Assembly: GCF_004403465.1 (NCBI RefSeq)
Contig: NZ_SOGQ01000011.1
Location: forward strand, 17,493-81,492
Direction of reading: 5' to 3'
DNA length: 64,000 nt
DNA from: Cryobacterium sinapicolor
GTDB lineage: Bacteria; Actinomycetota; Actinomycetes; Actinomycetales; Microbacteriaceae
Positions within the stretch are counted from its first letter, which is position 1; each line of letters starts with the position of its first letter. Made by a program: the position numbers and the translations under genes. This document shows, one piece after another, positions 33,121-42,868 of the stretch. The notes beneath the pieces are model-generated. The model saw nothing but the letters and a program-made list of their open reading frames with translations, did no database searches and was not told where the DNA came from.

Positions 33121-35040
33121 ATGACCATCGTGCGCCGCTACCTGATCCCCATCGTCTCCGGCGGCTTGATCGCCCTATCCTGGCTGCTCGGCCTCCTGCC
33201 GTACCCGCCCCTCGTCGCCAGCGCGGCGATGGTGGCGGCCGCGGCGGTCGCCGGCTTCCCGATCGCGAGAACCGCCGGGCGGGCGCTGCGTGGCCGGGTC
33301 GTCGGCATCGACCTGCTCGTCACCGTCGCCGCCGTCGGAGCCCTCGTGCTCGGCGAATACTGGGAGGCCGCCGCCGTGACCTTCCTGTTCGCGATCGGGC
33401 ACGCTCTCGAAACGGCCACCCTCAACCGCACCCGCTCCGCCCTGACCGCGCTCGTGGCCCTCGCCCCGGACGTCGCCCTCGTACTGCGGAACAATGAGCA
33501 GCTCGAGGTCCCGGCCGGGTCCGTGCAGACCGGGGAGACCGTTCTGGTCAAGAACGGCGCGCGGGTGCCCGTCGACGGCACTGTGCAGCAGGGCACCGGC
33601 ACGCTCGACGAGGCCTCCATCACGGGGGAGTCCCGCCCGGCCGAGAAGGGCGCCGGCGACCGCGTCTTCGCCGGCACGATCTCGACCGGCGGCTTCCTGC
33701 AGGTGCTGGCCACCGAGGTCGGCGCGGCCACCACCCTGGCCCACATCGTGCACCGGGTCGAGGAGGCCCAGGAGGCCACCGCCCCGACCCAGGTCTTCAT
33801 GGACCGGTTCTCGGCCTGGTACACCCCCGGCATCCTGGTGCTCTTCATCGTGGTCGGGCTGGTGACTGGCGACGTGTTCCTGGCGCTGACCCTGCTCGTG
33901 ATCGGCTGCCCCGGCGCCCTGGTCATCTCCATCCCGGTCGCGATCGTCGCCGGGATCGGCCGCGCCGCGCAGCTGGGAATCCTGATCAAGGGCGGCGAGT
34001 TCCTCGAGACATCCGCGAGGATCACGGTCGTCGCCGTCGACAAGACCGGCACCCTCACCCGAGGCCGGCCGGCTGTGACGGATGTCGTGGTGTTGAACCC
34101 CGACCTGACCCGTTCCGAGGTGCTCGACTGGGCAGCGAGGGCGGAGGCCGGCTCCGAGCATCCGCTGGCAGGAGCGATCGTGCAGGCGGCCGCGAGGGAG
34201 GGATCCTCGGGGCCGGTCACCCTGCCCGAGCACATCACCTCGGTGCCCGGACACGGCATCGTCGCCAGTGTGGCCGGCCGCAGCGTGCTGATCGGCAACC
34301 CGGCCCTGCTCCGAACCCACACGATCGCGGGCACGGATGCCGCCACGACGGTGGCCGACGAACTCGCTGCGCGCGGGCGCACCCCGCTGATCGTCGTGCT
34401 CGACGGCGTCATCGCCGGGGTCCTGGCCGTTGCCGACGAGGTGCGTGCCGACGCCCCCGACATGGTGGCCGCACTGCACGCGGCCGGCGTCGCCCGGGTC
34501 GTCATGCTCACCGGCGACGGCCCGGTCGTGGCGCAGGCCGTGGGCGCCGAGGTCGGGATCGACGAGGTGTGGTCGTCCGTGCTGCCCGAAGACAAGCTCG
34601 ACGTCGTCGCCGGGCTCCGGCGGGACGGCCACGTGGTGGCGATGGTGGGAGACGGCGTCAACGACGCTCCGGCCCTGGCCACGGCGGATATCGGCATCGC
34701 GATGGGCGCTGCCGGTTCCGCCGTCGCGGTCGAGACCGCCGACATCGCCCTGATGGGCGACAACCTGCTGATGCTCCCCGCCGCCATCGACCTCGCTCGC
34801 CGCACCGTGCGCGTCATGCACCAGAACGTGGCCCTCGCCCTGGTCACGGTGGCCCTGCTGCTGGCCGGGGTGCTGTTCGGCGGCGTGACGATGGCCGTCG
34901 GCATGCTCGTGCACGAGGCATCCGTGCTGATCGTGATCGTGAATGCGATGCGCCTGCTGCGCCGTGCTTCGTCCGAATCGCATGTGAAGTCTGTCGAAGA
35001 ATCTGAGAAATCGGAGAATACAGAGATGATGAACAGGTGA
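33121..35040 (+). CDS. P1B-type metal-transporting ATPase with CPG motif
   Basis: 639 aa from ATG 33121 (GGGGGGAG just upstream). Domains: two N-terminal TM pairs, actuator with DEASITGESRP, TM helix with the metal-site motif C263-P-G265, phosphorylation motif D307KTGTLT, nucleotide-binding HPLAGAI, hinge GDGVNDAPALA, and two final TM helices with HEASVLIVIVNAMRLL. The metal motif is CPG rather than the CPC of Cu+ or Zn2+ pumps, and the N-terminal HMA domain is absent. Metal specificity is therefore open; neighbours (copper NirK, regulators) make copper plausible. The stop overlaps the downstream regulator's GTG by 4 bp. Confidence 0.88.
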   Translation: MTIVRRYLIPIVSGGLIALSWLLGLLPYPPLVASAAMVAAAAVAGFPIARTAGRALRGRVVGIDLLVTVAAVGALVLGEYWEAAAVTFLFAIGHALETATLNRTRSALTALVALAPDVALVLRNNEQLEVPAGSVQTGETVLVKNGARVPVDGTVQQGTGTLDEASITGESRPAEKGAGDRVFAGTISTGGFLQVLATEVGAATTLAHIVHRVEEAQEATAPTQVFMDRFSAWYTPGILVLFIVVGLVTGDVFLALTLLVIGCPGALVISIPVAIVAGIGRAAQLGILIKGGEFLETSARITVVAVDKTGTLTRGRPAVTDVVVLNPDLTRSEVLDWAARAEAGSEHPLAGAIVQAAAREGSSGPVTLPEHITSVPGHGIVASVAGRSVLIGNPALLRTHTIAGTDAATTVADELAARGRTPLIVVLDGVIAGVLAVADEVRADAPDMVAALHAAGVARVVMLTGDGPVVAQAVGAEVGIDEVWSSVLPEDKLDVVAGLRRDGHVVAMVGDGVNDAPALATADIGIAMGAAGSAVAVETADIALMGDNLLMLPAAIDLARRTVRVMHQNVALALVTVALLLAGVLFGGVTMAVGMLVHEASVLIVIVNAMRLLRRASSESHVKSVEESEKSENTEMMNR

Positions 35041-35768
35041 CGCCGTCCACCCCCTCCTCGAGCTACCGCACCCTCGCGTCCTTCAGCAGGATCCAGCTGC
35101 TTTTCTTCCTGCAGCAGCGCGGAACGATGACGGTGGGCGACCTGGCCGAGGCCACCGGCCTGCACCACAACACGGCCCGCGAGCACCTGCAGCGCCTGAT
35201 CGGTGACGGTTTCGTCACCTGCCAGCCGGAGAGCAAGGACTCCAAGGGTCGGCCCCGGATGCTGTACAGCGCCACCGCCGCCGGTCCGGACCGCGCCGAC
35301 GGTTCCATCCGGGCGGCGAAGGTGGAGGCCGCGGAGCGCAACGGTGATCAGGTGCGGCGGATGCTGCGGGTCGAGGCCGTGATCCACTCGCCGCTGCAAC
35401 GGCAACTGGACGCCCTCGACGACCACCTCGACCAGTCCGGCTTCGACGCGCGGCTCGAGATCGACGGCACCGACGGCAACCGGGTGCACCTGCACGAGTG
35501 CCCGTACAGCGAGATGGTCAAGGCGCACCCCGAGGTCTGCCGGGTGCACTTCGGACTGCTGAAAACCCTGCTCGAGGTGACAGAGGGTCCCCTGAGCGCC
35601 GACGCGCTGCATCCGCTGGTCGCACCCGACACCTGCACCCTCGACCTGCACCGGTCCGACGCAAAATCTGGCACCGACGCCGAACCCACGCTCGGGCCGA
35701 CCGCCGAACCCGCCGTCGAAGAACAGTCCAAGCCGGCAATCATTTGTCACGGTGTTTCCGGCTTGTAG
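35037..35768 (+). CDS. Second SufR-like HTH regulator with Cys-rich C-terminus
   Basis: 243 aa from GTG 35037. Winged helix at ~10-75 (RIQLLFFLQQRGTMTVGDLAEATGLHHNTAREHLQRLIGDGFV, then KGRPRMLY). The C-terminal half carries C-x12-C-x31-C (HECPYSEMVKAHPEVCRVH...VAPDTCTLDLH), nearly the same spacing as the regulator at 31327, indicating an Fe-S or other thiol-bound sensor. It is translationally coupled to the metal ATPase (GTGA overlap) and lies 79 bp before narG, with the narG TCACGGTG element inside its last codons. It is the likely local regulator of nar or of the ATPase. Confidence 0.8.
   Translation: MTPSTPSSSYRTLASFSRIQLLFFLQQRGTMTVGDLAEATGLHHNTAREHLQRLIGDGFVTCQPESKDSKGRPRMLYSATAAGPDRADGSIRAAKVEAAERNGDQVRRMLRVEAVIHSPLQRQLDALDDHLDQSGFDARLEIDGTDGNRVHLHECPYSEMVKAHPEVCRVHFGLLKTLLEVTEGPLSADALHPLVAPDTCTLDLHRSDAKSGTDAEPTLGPTAEPAVEEQSKPAIICHGVSGL
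35741..35753 (+). promoter_or_regulatory. CATTTGTCACGGT element before narG
   Basis: The 19-mer AATCATTTGTCACGGTGTT (35738-35756) differs from the one before narK by a single base. It lies about 100 nt upstream of the narG GTG. Its TTGTCA could serve as a -35 box; alternatively it is an activator site. Confidence 0.6.
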
Positions 35769-35847
35769 CGAATTTCACCACCCCTGAGACTGGACTCCGA
35801 GGGTGGTTGCCGTCCATGGCGACCCCGGGCAGTGCAAGGGGTACGTT

Positions 35848-38800
35848 GTGAAATCACTCAAGAATTCGGCCTTCGTCAAGCCGGCCAAGACCCAGCCGGG
35901 CAAGCCCGGCCTCGACGGCCCGATCGACGACACGATCCTGAAGCTCGGGCGCTTCCTGCGCCGAGGCAAGGCGTCCCCCGACCTGCGGTCAGTGTTCCTC
36001 GAGGGCGGCCGCGACGCCGACTCGTTCTACCGCGACCGCTGGACCCATGACAAGGAGGTCCGGTCCACCCACGGCGTGAATTGCACCGGCTCCTGCTCCT
36101 GGAAGGTGTACGTCAAGGACGGCATCATCACCTGGGAGACCCAGCAGACCGACTACCCCTCCGTCGGCCCGGACTCACCCGAATACGAGCCCCGCGGCTG
36201 CCCCCGCGGCGCCGCCTTCAGCTGGTACACCTACTCGCCGACCCGGGTCAAGTACCCCTATGTGCGCGGTGTGCTGCTCGACCTCTTCCGCGCGGCGAAG
36301 GCCCGCACCGGCGACCCGGTGCTCGCCTGGGCCGAGGTCACCGGTGACCCCGAGAGCGCCCGCGCCTACAAGAGCGCCCGCGGCAAGGGCGGCCTGGTCC
36401 GCACCAGCTGGGACGAGGCGTCCGAGATCGTCGCCGCCGCCCACGTTCACACCATCAAGAAGTACGGCCCCGACCGCATCGCCGGCTTCTCGCCGATCCC
36501 CGCCATGTCGATCGTCTCGCAGGGGGTGGGAAACCGGTTCATCTCCATGCTCGGCGGCACCATGCTCTCGTTCTACGACTGGTACGCCGACCTTCCGGTC
36601 GCGTCCCCGCAGGTGTTCGGCGACCAGACCGACGTGCCGGAATCGGCCGACTGGTGGAACTCGTCCTACCTGATCATGTGGGGCTCCAACGTGCCGGTCA
36701 CCCGCACGCCCGACGCGCACTTCATGGTCGAGGCCCGCTACAAGGGCCAGAAGGTCATCACCGTCTCGCCCGACTACGCCGACAATTCCAAGTTCGCCGA
36801 CGAGTGGCTGGCCGTGCACCCCGGCACCGACGGCGCGCTGGCGCTGGCCATGGGCCACGTCGTGCTCAAGGAATTCCTGGTCGACCGTCGCACGCCCCGC
36901 TTCGTCGACTACATGAAGCGTTACAGCGACTCCGCCTACCTGATCAGCCTCACCAAGCGCGGCGACGCGTACGTGCCCGGCAAGTTCGTGACCGCGGATG
37001 CCCTGCCCGGCCTCGACCCGACGGTCGCCAGCGCCGCGTTCAAGCCGGTGCTCCTCGACCAGAACGGCCAGGTCGTCGTGCCCAACGGTTCGATCGGGCA
37101 CCGTTTCTCCGAGACGGATGTCGGCAAGTGGAACCTCGACCTCGAAGGTGTCGACCCGCTCCTGTCCATCGCGGACGCGCCCGACTACGACCAGGCGTCC
37201 GTCGCCATCGACATGCCCCGGTTCGACGTCGCCCCGGAGACCGATGAGATCGGCGAGCAGCACGCGGGAGGCGCGGGCGTCATCCGTCGCGGCGTGCCTG
37301 TGCGGATGGTCGCCGGCCAACTGGTCACCACCGTGTTCGACCTGCTGCTCGCGCAGTACGGCGTCGGCCGCCCCGGACTGCCCGGCGTCTGGCCCACCGG
37401 CTACGACGACGCCACCTCGCCCGGCACCCCGGCCTGGCAGGAGGGCATCACCTCGGTGCCGATGCAGGCCGCCGAGCGTATCGGCCGCGAGTTCGCGCAG
37501 AACGCCGAAGACTCCAACGGCCGATCGATGATTCTGATGGGCGCCGGAACCAACCACTGGTTCCACTCCGACACCATCTACCGCGCCTTCCTCGCGCTGA
37601 CCACCATGACCGGCTGCCAGGGCGTCAACGGCGGCGGCTGGGCTCACTACGTCGGCCAGGAGAAGGTGCGCCCGCTCACCGGCTACGGCCAGTACGCGTT
37701 CGGCCTGGACTGGGTGCGCCCGCCCCGCCAGATGATCGGCACCGGCTTCTTCTACCTCGCCACCGACCAGTGGCGCTACGACGGCCTCTCCGCCGACACC
37801 CTCTCCAGCCCGCTCGGCACCGGCACCTTCAAGGACCGCACCACCGCCGACTGCCTGGTCGAGTCGACCAAGCGCGGCTGGATGCCCGGTTACCCCACCT
37901 TCAACCGCAACTCGCTCGACCTCGTCGACGACGCGGTCGCCGCGGGCGTCGACCCGGCCCAGTACGTCGTCGAGTCACTCGGCGACGGCACCCTCGAGTA
38001 CGCGATCGAGGACCCGGACGCGCCGGAGAACTTCCCGCGCATCCTCGACGTCTGGCGGGCCAATGTGATCGGCTCCTCCGGCAAGGGAAACGAGTATTTC
38101 CTCAAGCACCTGCTCGGCACCAAGAACGCCGTGCGCGCCCCCGAATCGCCGCCCGAGAAGCGCCCGAAGACCATGAAGTGGCACGAGACCGCGCCCGAGG
38201 GCAAGCTCGACCTGATGGTCACCAGCGACTTCCGTATGACGAGCACGACCATCTTCAGCGACGTGGTGCTGCCCCCGGCCACCTGGTACGAGAAGAACGA
38301 CCTGTCGACCACCGACATGCACCCGTTCATCCACTCGTTCAACCCGGCGATCGCCCCGCCGTGGCAGGCGAAGACCGACTTCGACATCTTCCACATCCTC
38401 GCCGAGAAGATCTCGGAGATGAGCGTGGAGCACCTCGGGGTGCGCAAGGACCTCGTCGCGGTTCCGCTGCTGCACGACACCCCGGATGCGATGAGCGCCC
38501 CGCATGGCATCGTCGAGTACGACCAGGTTCTGGTGCCCGGCGTGACCATGCCCAAACTGGTCGTCGTCGAACGCGACTACCCGGCCTTCGCCGCCCGCCT
38601 CGGCGCCCTCGGGCCGCTGACCGAGAAGTTCGGCATGATGACCAAGGGCGTCAAGTTCAACCCCGACGTCGAGGTGGCCTACCTGGCCAAGAAGAACGGT
38701 CTCGTCACGAGCGGCCCCGCGGCCGGCCGGCCCCAGCTGAAGACCGCCATCCAGGCCTGTGAAATGGTGCTGGCTCTGTCCGGCACCACCAACGGCCGGC

Positions 38801-39633
38801 TCGGCACGCAGGGCTTCCGCCGCATGGAGGAGCGCACCGGTCAGAAGCTGGCGCACCTGGCCAGCGACAACGAGGGCCGACGCTTCTCCTACCCGGATGT
38901 GCAGGGTGCCCCGGTGCCGGTGCTCACCTCCCCGGAGTGGTCCGGCAGCGAGCACGGCGGCCGACGCTACAGCGCGTTCACGATCAACGTGGAGCACCTC
39001 AAGCCCTGGCACACTCTCACCGGGCGGCAGCACTTCTACCTCGACCACGACTGGATGATCGAACTGGGGGAGACCCTGCCGATCTTCCGGCCGCCGCTGG
39101 ACATGCACCGCCTCTTCGACGACTCCATCGTCGGGTCGACGTCGTCCACGGGCGCGGCCGGCTCGAAGGGCCGGGCCGAGGTGGCCGTGCGCTACCTCAC
39201 CCCGCACTCGAAGTGGTCGATCCACTCCGAGTACCAGGACAACCTGATGATGCTGTCGCTGTCCCGCGGCGGACCCACCATCTGGATGTCACCGCTCGAC
39301 GCCGACAAGATCGGCGTGCGCGACAACGAGTGGATCGAGTCCTACAACCGCAACGGCGTCGTCGTGGCCCGTGCGGTCGTCTCGCACCGGATGCCCGAGG
39401 GCACCGTGTACATGTACCACGCGAAGGACCGCACCATCAACGTGCCGATCGCCGAGACCAGCGGCATGCGCGGCGGTACGAACAACTCGCTCACCCGGAT
39501 CCTGCTGAAGCCGAGTCACCTGATCGGTGGCTATGCCCAGCTGTCCTTCGCTTTCAATTACCTCGGCCCGACCGGGAACCAACGCGACGAGGTCACCGTG
39601 ATCCGTCGACGCAGCCAGGAGGTTGAGTACTAA
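35848..39633 (+). CDS. narG: Respiratory nitrate reductase alpha subunit
   Basis: 1261 aa from GTG 35848 (AAGGGG 7 nt upstream), near E. coli NarG (1247). It is the bis-MGD molybdenum subunit reducing nitrate to nitrite at the membrane's cytoplasmic face. The N-terminal FS0 cluster ligands are present as His-Cys-Cys-Cys: THGVNCTGSC and PRGCPRG. The Mo-ligand aspartate is in the block WGSNVPVTRTPDAHF, where NarG carries its conserved Asp region (IMWGSNVPVTR). No Tat signal is seen but the N-terminal KSLKNSAFVK resembles the NarG remnant leader. It is followed without gap by narH. Confidence 0.97.
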   Translation: MKSLKNSAFVKPAKTQPGKPGLDGPIDDTILKLGRFLRRGKASPDLRSVFLEGGRDADSFYRDRWTHDKEVRSTHGVNCTGSCSWKVYVKDGIITWETQQTDYPSVGPDSPEYEPRGCPRGAAFSWYTYSPTRVKYPYVRGVLLDLFRAAKARTGDPVLAWAEVTGDPESARAYKSARGKGGLVRTSWDEASEIVAAAHVHTIKKYGPDRIAGFSPIPAMSIVSQGVGNRFISMLGGTMLSFYDWYADLPVASPQVFGDQTDVPESADWWNSSYLIMWGSNVPVTRTPDAHFMVEARYKGQKVITVSPDYADNSKFADEWLAVHPGTDGALALAMGHVVLKEFLVDRRTPRFVDYMKRYSDSAYLISLTKRGDAYVPGKFVTADALPGLDPTVASAAFKPVLLDQNGQVVVPNGSIGHRFSETDVGKWNLDLEGVDPLLSIADAPDYDQASVAIDMPRFDVAPETDEIGEQHAGGAGVIRRGVPVRMVAGQLVTTVFDLLLAQYGVGRPGLPGVWPTGYDDATSPGTPAWQEGITSVPMQAAERIGREFAQNAEDSNGRSMILMGAGTNHWFHSDTIYRAFLALTTMTGCQGVNGGGWAHYVGQEKVRPLTGYGQYAFGLDWVRPPRQMIGTGFFYLATDQWRYDGLSADTLSSPLGTGTFKDRTTADCLVESTKRGWMPGYPTFNRNSLDLVDDAVAAGVDPAQYVVESLGDGTLEYAIEDPDAPENFPRILDVWRANVIGSSGKGNEYFLKHLLGTKNAVRAPESPPEKRPKTMKWHETAPEGKLDLMVTSDFRMTSTTIFSDVVLPPATWYEKNDLSTTDMHPFIHSFNPAIAPPWQAKTDFDIFHILAEKISEMSVEHLGVRKDLVAVPLLHDTPDAMSAPHGIVEYDQVLVPGVTMPKLVVVERDYPAFAARLGALGPLTEKFGMMTKGVKFNPDVEVAYLAKKNGLVTSGPAAGRPQLKTAIQACEMVLALSGTTNGRLGTQGFRRMEERTGQKLAHLASDNEGRRFSYPDVQGAPVPVLTSPEWSGSEHGGRRYSAFTINVEHLKPWHTLTGRQHFYLDHDWMIELGETLPIFRPPLDMHRLFDDSIVGSTSSTGAAGSKGRAEVAVRYLTPHSKWSIHSEYQDNLMMLSLSRGGPTIWMSPLDADKIGVRDNEWIESYNRNGVVVARAVVSHRMPEGTVYMYHAKDRTINVPIAETSGMRGGTNNSLTRILLKPSHLIGGYAQLSFAFNYLGPTGNQRDEVTVIRRRSQEVEY

Positions 39634-41313
39634 ATGCGCGTTATGGCTCAGATGTCGATGATCATGAATCTCGACAAGTGCATCGGGTGCCACACCTGTT
39701 CGGTCACCTGCAAGCAGGTGTGGACCAACCGCACCGGCGTCGAATACGTCTGGTTCAACAACGTTGAGACCAAGCCCGGCGTCGGCTACCCGCGCCGCTA
39801 CGAAGACCAGGACAAGTGGAAGGGCGGCTGGCAGCGCAACAAGCGCGGACGCCTGAAACTGCGCTCCGGCGGCCGGATCAAGCGCCTCGCCACCATCTTC
39901 AACAACCCCGACCTCCCCGTGATCGACGACTACTACGAGCCGTGGACCTACGACTACGACATGCTGACCAAGGCTCCACTGAGCACGGAAAGCCCCGTGG
40001 CGCGGCCCAAGTCGCTGCTCACCGGCCAGAACATGGACATCAAGTGGTCCGGCAACTGGGACGACGACCTCGGCGGCTCGCAGGAGACCGCGGCCGACGA
40101 CCCCATTCTCGCCACCATGAGCGAGCACGTGAAGATGGAATTCGAGAACACCTTCATGTTCTACCTGCCGCGCATCTGCGAGCACTGCCTGAACCCTGCC
40201 TGCGTCGCGGCCTGCCCCTCGGGCGCCATGTACAAGCGCGAGGAGGACGGCATCGTCCTCGTCGACGAAGACGGATGCCGCGGCTGGCGCATGTGCGTCT
40301 CCGCCTGCCCCTACAAGAAGGTCTACTTCAACCACAAGACGGGTAAGGCCGAGAAGTGCACTCTCTGCTACCCGTTGATCGAGCAGGGCAAGCCCACCAT
40401 CTGCTCGGAGACCTGCGTCGGCCGGTTGCGCTACCTCGGCCTGATGCTCTACGACGCCGACGCGGTCCTCGCACAGGCCTCGGTCGAGAACGAGCATGAC
40501 CTCCTGGACGCCCAGCGTGCCTGCTTCCTCGACCCGTTCGACCCTGAGGTCATCGCCGCGGCGAAGGCCGAGGGCATGGAGGACGACTGGATCCTCGCGG
40601 CCCAGAACAGCCCGATCTACAAGCTCATCTCCGAATACAAGGTGGCCCTGCCGCTGCACCCGGAATACCGCACCATGCCCATGGTCTGGTACATCCCCCC
40701 GCTGTCCCCGGTGGTCGACGTCATCTCGACCACCAACAACGACGGTGAGGACGCCCGCACCCTGTTCGCCGCCATCGACAAGCTCCGCATCCCGGTGGAA
40801 TACCTCGCCGGACTGTTCTCGGCCGGGGACGTCGTTCCCGTCGAGTCCTCGCTGCGGAAGCTCGCCGCCATGCGGTCGTACATGCGCGACATCAACCTGG
40901 GCCGAGAGCGCGACGAGTCGATCCCGGAGGCGGTCGGCATGACCGGCACCGAGATCGAGGCCATGTACCGCCTGCTGGCCATCGCCAAGTATGAGGACCG
41001 TTACGTCATCCCCAAGGCCCACGTCGAAACGGCGCGTGAGCTGGAGGAACTCGCCTGCTCGCTCGACACCGACGGCGGCCCCGGCATGGGGGGCCCCACC
41101 GCCGCCACGGCGGCCGGCCCCTACGGCAAGACGCCCGGGATGCCGCTGAACGCGACCGTCGACAACTACAACCAGCTGGTCGGCAAGGGCGGGGAACGCA
41201 CGAAGCCCACCACGCCGGGGCGGGTCAACCTGCTCAACTGGACCGGCGGAGGTGTGCCGGAGGGCCTGTTCCCGCCCAGAACGGCCGATGGCGCGACCGG
41301 TAGCCCCGCATGA
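39634..41313 (+). CDS. narH: Respiratory nitrate reductase beta subunit
   Basis: 559 aa. The electron-transfer subunit with three [4Fe-4S] and one [3Fe-4S] cluster: CIGCHTCSVTCKQ at the N-terminus, CEHCLNPACVAACP, CRGWRMCVSACPYKKVYFN (Trp replacing a Cys as in NarH, giving the [3Fe-4S] cluster) and KCTLCYPLIEQGKPTICSETCVGR. The ATG follows the narG TAA directly. The C-terminal ~60 residues are Gly/Ala/Pro rich. It passes electrons from NarI to NarG. Confidence 0.97.
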   Translation: MRVMAQMSMIMNLDKCIGCHTCSVTCKQVWTNRTGVEYVWFNNVETKPGVGYPRRYEDQDKWKGGWQRNKRGRLKLRSGGRIKRLATIFNNPDLPVIDDYYEPWTYDYDMLTKAPLSTESPVARPKSLLTGQNMDIKWSGNWDDDLGGSQETAADDPILATMSEHVKMEFENTFMFYLPRICEHCLNPACVAACPSGAMYKREEDGIVLVDEDGCRGWRMCVSACPYKKVYFNHKTGKAEKCTLCYPLIEQGKPTICSETCVGRLRYLGLMLYDADAVLAQASVENEHDLLDAQRACFLDPFDPEVIAAAKAEGMEDDWILAAQNSPIYKLISEYKVALPLHPEYRTMPMVWYIPPLSPVVDVISTTNNDGEDARTLFAAIDKLRIPVEYLAGLFSAGDVVPVESSLRKLAAMRSYMRDINLGRERDESIPEAVGMTGTEIEAMYRLLAIAKYEDRYVIPKAHVETARELEELACSLDTDGGPGMGGPTAATAAGPYGKTPGMPLNATVDNYNQLVGKGGERTKPTTPGRVNLLNWTGGGVPEGLFPPRTADGATGSPA

Positions 41314-42002
41314 AGCTCCCCAAGCTCCCGAACCGCAAGGTGACGGCGGTGCCTCTGTCCGCGGACGACGCGCGGATGGCCCATATGGCGGCATCCATCC
41401 TGCTGGACTACCCCAACGAGGAGCGACGGGCCCGGTTCGGGGCCGTCGCCGCCTCGGTGGCGTTGCTGCCGGATCCGCTCCGCCGCGCCTTCGAGGCGTT
41501 CCTGGGCGAAGCGGATGCGATGACGCAGCAGGAGCTGGAGATCCACTTCACGGCGACGTTCGACCTCAAGCGCAAGTGCTGCCCGTACCTGAGCTACTAC
41601 GCGGCGGGGGACACCCGCCGCCGCGGCATGGCGCTGGTGCGCTTCGTGGAGGCCTACCGGGCCGCCGGCTGGGAGGTCGCGGCCGATGAACTGCCCGACT
41701 ACCTGCCGATGGTGCTCGAATTCTCGGCGCTCAGCGACTCGCCGATCGCGCAGGAGCTGCTGGCCGCGCACCGCGACGGGATCGAGGTGCTCCGCACGGC
41801 GCTCGAGGCCGTGCCGAGCCCCTACTCGCACGTCGTGGAGGCGGTCTCCCTGTCTCTGCCGAAGATCGACGAGGAAACGCGTCAGCGCTACCTCAACCTG
41901 GTGAACGAGGGTCCGCCGACCGAGACGGTCGGCATGACCTTCCTCGGCAATCTCAAACCGTTCTCGCCGTCCGGCGCGAACAGCGAGGAAGTACGGGTAT
42001 GA
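41310..42002 (+). CDS. narJ: Nitrate reductase assembly chaperone NarJ
   Basis: 230 aa, helical TorD/NarJ fold. Characteristic segments are MAASILLDYPNEERRARF, QELEIHFTATFDLKRKCCPYLSYYAAGDTRRRGMALVRFVEAYRAAG and ELPDYLPMVLEFSAL. NarJ binds apo-NarG and holds it for molybdenum cofactor insertion; it is not part of the final enzyme. The ATG overlaps narH's TGA by 4 bp and the stop overlaps narI's start likewise. Confidence 0.95.
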   Translation: MKLPKLPNRKVTAVPLSADDARMAHMAASILLDYPNEERRARFGAVAASVALLPDPLRRAFEAFLGEADAMTQQELEIHFTATFDLKRKCCPYLSYYAAGDTRRRGMALVRFVEAYRAAGWEVAADELPDYLPMVLEFSALSDSPIAQELLAAHRDGIEVLRTALEAVPSPYSHVVEAVSLSLPKIDEETRQRYLNLVNEGPPTETVGMTFLGNLKPFSPSGANSEEVRV

Positions 42003-42772
42003 ATCCGCTCGACATTCTGCTCTGGGTGGCGTTCCCCTACGCCGCCGCCGTGGTCTTCATCGTCGGCCACCTGCTGCGCTACCGGTTCGACCAGTTCGGC
42101 TGGACCTCGCGGTCGAGCCAGACCTACGAGAACAAGTGGCTGCGCTGGGGTTCGCCGATGTTCCACTACGGCATCCTGATGGTCTTCGGCGGGCACATCG
42201 TCGGACTCTTCATCCCCAAGCCGTGGCTCGAGTTCTTCGGCGTCACCGAGCACATCTACCACCTCGGGGCCACCTGGCTGGGCAGCGTCGCCGCGGTGCT
42301 GACCATCGCCGGTCTGGTCATCCTGCTGGTCCGTCGCCGCCTGGTCGCCCGGGTCAAGCTGGTCACCACCGTGATGGACAAGGTCATGTACCTGTTCCTC
42401 GCCGGCACGATCGCGTTCGGCACGATCGCGACCGTGCTGTACCAGGTGCTCGGGGCCGGTTACGACTACCGCGGGTCGATCTCGCCGTGGATCCGCAGCC
42501 TCTACGGCTTCCAGCCGGACCCGGCGCTGATGAGCGACGTGCCGTTCTTCTTCCAACTGCACGTGCTCACCGCGACAATGCTGTTCCTGCTGTGGCCCTT
42601 CACCCGACTGGTGCACGTCTTCTCGGCGCCGCTCGGCTACTTCGTGCGGCCCTATATCGTCTACCGCTCGCGGGACGGGCACCGCGGAGCGGGTGCTGTG
42701 AAGGCCCGGCGCGGCTGGGAGAAAAGCGAACTCCCCCGCGACACCCGCGACAGGGAGGGCAGCCGCCGCTAG
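41999..42772 (+). CDS. narI: Respiratory nitrate reductase gamma subunit (cytochrome b)
   Basis: 257 aa with five TM helices. The four heme-b histidines are recognisable: FHYGILMVFGGHIVGLF (helix 2) and QLHVLTATMLFLLWPFTRLVHVFSAP (helix 5). It oxidises quinol on the outer side and delivers electrons to NarH. The C-terminal ~40 residues are basic and cytoplasmic. It ends the narGHJI operon; the next gene is 96 bp on with its own ribosome-binding site. Confidence 0.96.
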   Translation: MNPLDILLWVAFPYAAAVVFIVGHLLRYRFDQFGWTSRSSQTYENKWLRWGSPMFHYGILMVFGGHIVGLFIPKPWLEFFGVTEHIYHLGATWLGSVAAVLTIAGLVILLVRRRLVARVKLVTTVMDKVMYLFLAGTIAFGTIATVLYQVLGAGYDYRGSISPWIRSLYGFQPDPALMSDVPFFFQLHVLTATMLFLLWPFTRLVHVFSAPLGYFVRPYIVYRSRDGHRGAGAVKARRGWEKSELPRDTRDREGSRR

Positions 42773-42868
42773 GCGCCCGGCCCGGAGACGTTGACTCCGG
42801 CGGCCGGCCGGGTCATCGTGGAGACGTTCGCCCTCCTCGAATGACCCGCAGTAGAAAGGTCGCCGATC

